Source: Dendrolimus kikuchii | Taxonomy: Eukaryota; Arthropoda; Insecta; Lepidoptera; Lasiocampidae | DNA length: 64,000 nt | Assembly (NCBI GenBank): GCA_019925095.2 | Contig: CM034403.1 | Coordinates: forward strand, 6,205,690 to 6,269,689 | Direction: 5' to 3' | Shown: positions 56,931 to 64,000 of the stretch, in pieces | Layout: the number at the start of each line of letters is the position of its first letter | Numbering within the stretch: the stretch's first letter is position 1 | Translations under genes and position numbers: made by a program | Notes under the pieces: model-generated | The model's database searches: none | What the model saw: the letters and a program-made list of their open reading frames with translations, nothing else | Told to the model about the DNA's origin: nothing

Positions 56931-57174
56931 GAACTTCCTCATCGTAATAGTACACGTATGACAACAATCACTTATCTGTATTATATTTAATAGATGTTCT
57001 TCGGTCTTGAGTAGTTATATTTTTTTTACATCTATTAATAATTATATGTTTTTATAAGATTCTTAAGCAAAAGATTCTCTTACATACAACAAGGTGTAAT
57101 TTAAGATTTGACACGCAAGGGATGCACTCGCTCCCTCAATTCTATATACCTTCTCTATAAATATTATATATTGT

Positions 57175-57370
57175 AAATATTAGAAACGCGACAATTTGCA
57201 AGAATGGATGTATGTTTGTTACTCTTTTACGGAAAAACTACTGAATGGATTTTGATGAAACTTTACAGTAATATAGCTTACACATCAGAATAGCTTATAG
57301 GCTATAATTTATAAAGATATAGTGTGAATTATCCAAAATATAACGATTTTGAAACCGCGAGCGCAGTTAG
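57175..57370 (+). mobile_element. Helitron-like fragment
   Basis: GAATGGATGTATGTTTGTTACTC, AAACTACTGAATGGATTTTG, CTTATAGGCTATAATTTA and an end CGCGAGCGCAGTTAG|T resemble lepidopteran Helitrons. The terminal CTAG is TTAG here and the 5' end is unclear. Confidence 0.5.
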
Positions 57371-57819
57371 TATAAAATATAAGATTTAGAAATATATTTG
57401 ATTAAGGCTTATCCGATTTCAGGGTGGACTCAAAATGGGCATTGTCCTTTAATTGTTCCGTTGACGGACATTACGAGGTGATTACAGTTTCTATTCTATT
57501 ATACCACGAATTGGATTGTCAGTTTTCTTTACCTGCAAAGATAAAACGATATATACAATCATAGGATTTCTTTACGTGAAGAAACTAGTGTTCGTGCGCA
57601 TACAGAACCAGCGCTAGCGAAGGCGAGACGAAAGCTTTTCTAATTAATATTTAATATTCATCTGATTATTCTATTTTTTAATATAATTAGTCACGTATTC
57701 TGAGATTGTCGCGTCTGGTTTCGTCACACGTTACGATGTAATGCTTGACAACGTTAATCGTGGGCAAATTTTCAGTTAACACAATCGTAGCGAATTGGTC
57801 AATACTGTCAACATAATAT

Positions 57820-58351
57820 TGTTACAACTTAGGTCCCGATAAACACAAATTCCACGTACAAATCTGTAAAAGCACATTTTATTACCTGTCGGCATTTGAA
57901 CTAATTGTAATCCTCTTTAATTGTCTTCTTTTGTTCACTTATTTATTGGCATACGATTCTGGTTATTGTGGAGAACAAGCTATTGTCCTATTGTACTCGC
58001 TCAGGAGCATCATTAGCCAGGTGTTGCGGATTACAAGTACAAGCTAATCCTAGGAAATTGTGTCGACGTTGCCGGGCGGGCACATTTGCTTTTGTGAAGT
58101 ATAAAACGACGGCCTGATTGAGAGAGGGGACAGTTGAGCTACAACTTCGATACAGGCGTAACGTGTGTACATTCGGGAATCTAATAGTGACGGACTTTGC
58201 GCGTTTTAATGAATTACGATCTTTTGAATTACGTTTGGGATTTGTTGTGTTCGGTTATATTTGTACCTGTGTTATACGTGTTTGTATAGTTCTAATAAAC
58301 TCTATAATAATTCTAACGGCATTTTAATTCGAGTCCCGCTAACTCGTAACA
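57820..58351 (+). mobile_element. Solo LTR, family S, copy 3 (532 bp)
   Basis: TGTTAC...GTAACA with ATAT on both sides (57816-57819 and 58352-58355). A TATA box AAGTATAAAACG lies at about 58,098, the poly(A) signal context CTAATAAACTC at about 58,292, and GACGGACTTTGCGCG between them. It is the longest of the three copies and has the clearest promoter. No internal genes. Confidence 0.9.
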
Positions 58352-58355
58352 ATAT

Positions 58356-59820
58356 TATTATACTCGTGTCAAATATGTATTTATTTATTTAATGATAGAA
58401 AACATACAGCTAATACACATGAATAAACATTTGAAATTGATACAGAAAGCCTTAGAAAATCTTGATTAAGTAATAATTACAGTACATTATAAAACTAGTC
58501 ATAAAACATATGACTAAAACATCCCTTGCTAGCTTTATCAGTGCTACAATAATAATTATGCTATTCTCTTCCACTGCAAGGACACCCTATGATTATATTA
58601 TCGAGTAAATAGATAGAAAAGTGTATAGTTCACCACATGTACAGCAAGTAAATAATTTACAGTTGTTTCGTGTAAAGGTAGGAACAACGTGGAATATTAC
58701 GTTGAATTTCGATAGCACCATGTAGGTTTGTGTATAGCGCCCTCTCATGGCCATGTAAGTGTTACACACAAATGATAACAACTTAATATCCACTTTCTAT
58801 GGTAGGTCTTCAACTTCTCTCAAAGTCAGAATTTTATACTTGAATTCAACTAGTGAACGATTATCTTGAGCCTAATGACACACCTGCCGAACGTCCGGCA
58901 GCAGAAAATTCGGGTAAATACGCTCGCTATGTTTTTAAAACCACGTATGACACATCAGGGGAATTTCCGCCGCATACAGATTAGCGCCGATTCCTAGTGA
59001 GTATATAGAAGTATAGGGTGTATCCCTATACTTAGGCAGGTATAACTTTTCTGCCACCAAGCTAGTATTTGTAATTATAATTCACTATTAACATTCTAAA
59101 GCTTTTTATTTCATTCAAACTTTTAATTATGAATTTTAAAAATAATATAAGCTGAAGATTTTACAATGTAAAAACATTTGCAAGATCTCATATTAACACC
59201 GCTGTATCAGGCTTTGAAACAAATATTATCGAATAAGATCTTAAAATCAATTAAACGACGAAATTAAAAAACATGTATTTACATACTGTCACTATACAAT
59301 TGCAACTTCCTACATTCGATTTTAAATCGAAATTAGATCGATTCAATTGTTCCGCATTAACGCATTCGCAACACGTAACAAACAAAATGTTTCGACGGCA
59401 ATATCTCGATTATACAATCGATTACATTTCAGACACTGCGCAATCGATGAGAGATTGTGAAAGTACTTAATTAGGTTAAGTCTTCAGAATCACGTAAATG
59501 TCTTCATTTTGAATCAATTTTTTTAAAGATATTGCACATTGTTCAGTTTCGGTTGTTTTGTTCTACTAAATTAGAAAGTTAGGACAAAAAAGAACGCAGA
59601 TTAAAGTTAAATAATACTGTTAGCGTCCCCTAAATAACACTTGCCTAAACCTATTTCGGTCACAATAAATATTAAAGCCCTATAATCCACTCGCTTACTC
59701 ATATGTAACCTACATATATAGTCTATTGTAATCGGATATTTGCAATCATGCTTTGGACCGATTAAAAAACCCACCATGATAATTTGTCATACGACCGGTC
59801 ATGTTATACAATTCCGAATG
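58356..59820. other. Gene-free A+T-rich DNA with one hairpin
   Basis: At about 59,005-59,035 AAGTATAGGG faces CCCTATACTT across a 5-bp loop. 58,865-58,990 is G+C-richer. No gene. Confidence 0.4.
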
Positions 59821-59824
59821 TTCG

Positions 59825-60185
59825 GCCACTAATGTGATAAAGCAAAAACATCTCCACTCAGTTGAGATGAGAATATTGAGATGGATGTATGGTGTCACGA
59901 GAATGGAGATAAGGTAAGAAATGGGTACATAAGGAGATCTTTGAAAATTGCACTCGTGACTGAAAAATTGAGTGGAAGAGAGAGAGAAGTGAGAGTAATA
60001 TGGTATGGGCATGTAATGAGGAGAGATGAAACGTGACAAAAAGAATGTTGAACTGCAAGATTGATAGGTACAAATGCAAAGGTAGACCAACACATAAATA
60101 AATTGATTGTGTGAAGGATGAGAAGACGTAGGCCAGAATAGAGGAGTGTAGAAGACAAAGACATTGTCGACCCTAAATAATTGGT
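59825..60185 (+). pseudogene. Remnant of a LINE reverse-transcriptase C-terminus (old)
   Basis: The translated pieces EMRILRWMYGVTRMEIR, then KCKGRPTHK, IDCVKDEKT and EECRRQRHCRP, follow a widely seen LINE ending (EMRMLRWM.GVTR, GRP, VKDD). Stops and shifts are frequent, so it is an old fossil. Minus-strand frames here (59,746-60,164) are shadows. Confidence 0.6.
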
Positions 60186-60369
60186 AGAAGGTGGAAGAAA
60201 AGAATTTTATAACTATTCACATTCAATTATATGTCTATAAAATCTTGGTTTAAATTTGTTAATCACATAGAAATCAAAGCTGTAAAGAAGATAAATCCCA
60301 TCAAAAGAAAAATATCAATAATGTTATGAACTTTTTTCACATGCATTATCCCTTAGCCACATTAAATTC

Positions 60370-60520
60370 AGATTCGAATTCAAAAGTTTTTATTCAAAAT
60401 AAGTTCCAAAATTTAATTTTACTTCCTAGCTTATATACACCGCTTCGCAGCGTGTTATTGCTGTTAAGGAGAAGAAGCAGCAAGAAACTCCCCAGCAACA
60501 CGTCAAGCTAAAAATTGATT
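60370..60520 (+). repeat. Dispersed repeat, family E
   Basis: TTTTTATTCAAAATAAGTTCC, ACCGCTTCGCAGCGTG and GAAGCAGCAAGAAACTCCCC; relatives at 48,845 and, reversed, 14,535. Confidence 0.65.
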
Positions 60521-61475
60521 AAGTGAAACTTTTTTATAAAGAAATTTTATACAATAATATGTTATAGAGTTACTTATCGAATAATTAATGGAGTTGTAGC
60601 AAACAATGCATACTCAGTAAGACAAAGACATAATAAAAGGAAAGAAAATATTATTACAGTTATAATAATGACATGACGTACTAAAATTTTATACAGCAAA
60701 ATATCTCCATAAATTTCTTACATGTTTGGCAAGATAAAAACTTTATACAAAATATAGTATAAGAGACTGGAGCGAGCTGCTATGTAAATGAAGTTTTGTC
60801 TTTTAAGTATTCTTCAATAGTGTAGTATCTCTGCTTAGCTTAGCTACATCTGCGTGATACAGTCACTGGTACTAACCTTATTCCAGATGGAGCAGAGACA
60901 TATAACTTCGGGGTCTTGAGTGCCGCATAACTGCTAAATCTATAAAAAATAGGGGTAAAAAAATTGTTGCTGCAATAAAGATTATGGAAGCAGATCCAAA
61001 GTAATAAAACTAAAACAGTACACGAATTTAAAAACAGCATTCACTTTTAAAGAGTGACAAAAAGCCTAAATCAGTAATAAAAAACATTACAGTTCAGTAA
61101 TAAATATATTTTTACTGTTCCGCCAGTACGTACCAATGAGTATAAAAATTGATTATGAGAATAAAAAATCACTGCCAATTAGTACTTTGATAAAAGTAAA
61201 AGTAGCTACTATTATATTTCGGTGAGTAGCTAGTGATGCACACCATTGATCTTAAGTAACACCATTTCAGTCTTCATTTATTTTTGATTGACAAAAGACA
61301 CTTACCTGTTTAGACTTTTCTACGAACGCCTAGTTCACGGATTCCCAAACTATTTTGGGCAAGAGACCTCTTTACCAAAATGAACTGATACTGCAGATCC
61401 TTATAGCCAAATTACTTTAAAAATCCTATCCAGTTTGGATTAAAACCGAATTTACCAATTTAAAAATTTTGCGGT
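60521..61475. other. Gene-free A+T-rich DNA
   Basis: No gene recognised. Confidence 0.35.
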
Positions 61476-61477
61476 TG

Positions 61478-61680
61478 GTTCAAAAAATATCAAGTGTAAT
61501 TAATCATTATTAATACAAATTACGTAAAAATACGCAGAAGGTGATGTGAGTACACTTGGCACATTATTTTCTCATCAAAATTTAATAAAATAAATAGGAA
61601 AAAAGTTCAAAAAATATCAAGTGTAATTAATAATTATTAATACAAATTACGTAAATATAACACGCAGAAGGTGATGTCAG
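61478..61680. repeat. Direct tandem duplication (unit about 125 bp)
   Basis: TTCAAAAAATATCAAGTGTAATTAAT through TACAAATTACGTAA to GCAGAAGGTGATGT occurs at about 61,478-61,548 and again at 61,605-61,677. The duplicated piece includes the start of a LINE family R insertion. Confidence 0.8.
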
Positions 61681-61829
61681 GAGCCTTAAAAACAGACGAG
61701 CTTGCATGACAAGAGTTATGAATGTCAAAGATGCAAGTGAGGTGTGTAAGAATAAGCCTAAATGGCACTCTGTTGTTCGTGCCTACCCCGCAAGGGAACT
61801 GGTGTGAAGTTATGTATGTATGTATGTAT
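61665..61829 (+). mobile_element. LINE family R 3' end
   Basis: GCAGAAGGTGATGTCAGGAGCC to the stop after YPARELV and the ATGT tail. 5'-truncated. Flanking bases are short and A+T-rich, so the target duplication is unclear. Confidence 0.85.
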
Positions 61830-63295
61830 AATAATAGTGAAGAATTTTCAGTTACAATGTTGGTATAAGTTGGTAGTGCACTATAATTAAAACTTTTTTT
61901 CTATAAGTCCCGTACCCTGCTTACCAAGAACACAGGCGTGAGTAATTATCGAAATGGGCAGTAAAAACTAGAGGCGATTGCTTTCACAACGCCACAATGG
62001 AGCATGAAATGAGCTTCCACTGGCCACCGCGTTACGCATCTGGCTTCCAAATATAATCCTACCACAGTTTCTCGAAGAGTTATCGAAGTTGATTCATTTA
62101 ATTAAAGCTCCATGCCTTAAGCATGTGTAATGAGGAACATACAGTAGACAAAACTAAACAGGGACAAATATCTGTTAAAATGTACAATATACCAAAAAGA
62201 CTTCTAAATTTAAAAGAAAGTCCATCCAAGCATAGACTACTATAAGTATATAACTTACGGAGTCGCTGTATGTACGGAGAGAGGCGTGTGCAAGGACGCA
62301 GTAACAGGTATTCTTCGGCACTTTAATATTGTTACAGTTATGAAGTAGCATAGTTGTTCTTGTCGTGTTTCTTTTTAAAGTTAAGAATTAATTTTGTTAT
62401 GTACCCTCTTATTTCTAAACGACACAATCGGCCATTTCCTTAATTGAATAATAATGTTATATTTTTATTTATTCTGTGATTATCTCCTGTTTTGTATAGA
62501 GTAGTTCTCCATAACTTACCTCCATTTTATATAACAATATTTATTAATATGATGTGGTAATTATAATTTAAAATGTCTCAATTGTATATAGACGGTATTC
62601 ACTACATGTTATTTTCATGTTGGGAGACGCGATAGATTTATGCTGTGTTCGGTTCATTTTATTACATGTAAAACATTAAGTATAATATTTTATATCTTGT
62701 ATAAAATACTGTCTTAAATTTCCATGCATAACCCTTTAATTATAATAGTTTATCAATGACTTCAATCCGCTATCGGTTGTTGGAGGATGGCGAGGTGTTC
62801 TAAAAATGCTTATAGAGTGTGAAAAGTCAGTGTATTTTTTATAATATATGTTAAAACCGTAAGGTTGTCTGATTATAAAGTATTGTGACCAGTTGCTGTT
62901 CTTTTACTAATATAAACCCTTCTGAGTTGCTGCAAGTATTACGATATACTTTATACTGACTAACACTTCCATAGCTATTCCATGTATTCCTGTTACTCTA
63001 CACACGTTACATTCCCAGGTTCTCTATTAAGTTGTATAGATATAAAACGTGTCGGCACGGCATCTGTCTTCTCATGTATTCTTTAAACTTCAAATATATC
63101 GTGTAAGCATCATTGCAACAGAATTCTTTTATTTTCAAGGTGTTTTGTCCATGATAATAGAATTTACCTGATACTTTGTGCAATATCAGTTTTGGAAACC
63201 ACGTGAAATAATAACGCATTTTTTGCTACTAAAAGTGTACAATTAGAGTAATTATCAAACTATTAAAGAACCATTTTCTTTTTCTTTTTTATAAA
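61830..63295. other. Gene-free A+T-rich DNA
   Basis: No gene recognised; 62,225-62,310 is slightly G+C-richer. Confidence 0.35.
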
Positions 63296-63297
63296 GT

Positions 63298-63395
63298 ACA
63301 AACGATAGCAGACAGTTCATCTAGCAGTAAGTGGTTACCGTCGCCAATGAACGTATGCAATACCACAGGTATTTGTTACCAACGCACCATTGATC
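63298..63395 (-). repeat. Family A fragment, old
   Basis: GATAGCAGACAGTTCATCTAGCAG, AGTGGTTACCGTCGCC and GCAATACCACAGGT follow the tail-proximal part of the family. Confidence 0.5.
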
Positions 63396-63496
63396 TCGGA
63401 GAAATGTAATGATAAAAAAAGCTTGATATAAATGTATTCTTTGAGATTAATCTTTCTTTCTTCAAGGCGTTTTGAAATGTCTTTTAAAGTAATATC

Positions 63497-63705
63497 CTAG
63501 CGAGCCCGGAAGTGGTCCTGTCATAAGACAATAAAAGTCTATAAACCGATTCCAGTGACACCTACCAGGTCCAAATATGATCCTAAACCAATCTCGAATT
63601 CACTTGAATACACACAATTTTTTTCTATCAAAATCGGTCGGCCCGTTTAAAAGAAGTTCATGTGACATACACACGAACAGAAGAATTATTTATATAAAGA
63701 TAAGT
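63497..63705 (-). mobile_element. Helitron-like element, terminal copy
   Basis: On the minus strand the end is CGGGCTCGCTAG, and the interior has GGGCCGACCGATTTTGATAG. The start lies near TATCTTTATATAAATAATTC. The base after CTAG is G rather than T. Confidence 0.5.
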
Positions 63706-64000
63706 GTGTGATTGTCTGTCTGAGAAAGTGTGTGAGAACAATGATTATTGTTAATATTCTCGAGAGACTTTTCAAACTGTTTCATGAATCTTACTATAAA
63801 AAATAGTTTATTACCAATAGTAGGGAATATAACAGTTATCAAAGTGTTGTGTCAAAATGTAGCGCATTCTACTTCTGACACAAAATATTTTAAATAAACA
63901 GCTAATTGATTTTCAAACAGCAAACTTTAACAAAGAAATCTATTTAATGGCAATCTTTAAAAATTTGATAGTTATATATTTTGAAGAATGATTTAAACTT
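63706..64000. other. A+T-rich end of window
   Basis: Nothing recognised. Confidence 0.35.

Noticed and set aside
59746..60164. Three overlapping minus-strand frames of 73-115 codons
   Set aside because: They are the antisense of an old reverse-transcriptase remnant on the plus strand; the Ser/His/Phe-rich peptides are a shadow effect.
1..64000. CRISPR arrays, bacterial promoters, ribosome binding sites, operons
   Set aside because: Eukaryotic repeat structure throughout. No regularly spaced direct repeats with unique spacers were seen; the only tandem arrays are the 177-bp repeat, the 75-bp LTR repeats and microsatellites.

Overview
The window looks like an intergenic region or a very large intron of an insect nuclear genome, most likely a moth or butterfly (Lepidoptera). 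The evidence is the strong A+T richness, the absence of bacterial operon structure, and a dense mixture of short dispersed repeats of kinds known from lepidopteran genomes: Helitron-like pieces with A|TC starts and CTAG|T ends, tRNA-derived SINEs, LINE 3' ends with ATGT or ATCT tails, solo LTRs and palindromic MITEs. The species assignment is inference. I find no convincing host protein-coding gene, rRNA, tRNA gene or CRISPR array. Nearly every longer open reading frame lies inside a repeat.

Layout. 0-3 kb: three copies of a ~315-bp repeat, called family A here. 3-4.7 kb: a complete solo LTR, a 177-bp tandem repeat and a Helitron. 4.9-9.7 kb: a small MITE, another family A copy, a LINE 3' end with its target-site duplication, a CA/TA microsatellite and a Helitron. 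10-11.4 kb: a MITE with inverted ends and the 3' end of a CR1/Jockey-type LINE. 13.5-17.7 kb: two ~0.5-kb repeat copies facing each other, with two TWA-type MITEs between them, one interrupted by a short LINE end. 19.3-22.2 kb: fragments of one LINE family, including the best-preserved coding stretch of the window (zinc knuckle plus a nuclease-like motif), flanked by two copies of a hairpin MITE. 23.7-30.4 kb: LINE ends, family A copies, a compound Helitron, an unidentified decayed coding relic (27.36-28.44 kb) and SINEs. 30-37 kb: mostly featureless A+T-rich DNA. 37.4-43.6 kb: a LINE inserted in a LINE, palindromes, an inverted pair of Helitrons, an RTE-like reverse-transcriptase remnant and a second solo LTR. 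44-57 kb: a SINE, an LTR-like segment with promoter and poly(A) signals, LINE remnants and a Helitron. 57.8-64 kb: a third solo LTR, old reverse-transcriptase remnants and a local tandem duplication that copied a LINE junction.

The elements do not form a pathway. They record repeated rounds of insertion: LINE into LINE, LINE into MITE, family A into SINE. The strongest new-looking items are family A (short inverted ends, A-rich tail on one strand, splice-acceptor-like start on the other), the three solo LTRs with exact 4-bp duplications, the exact duplications that define one LINE family, and the unassigned coding relic at 27.4-28.4 kb.
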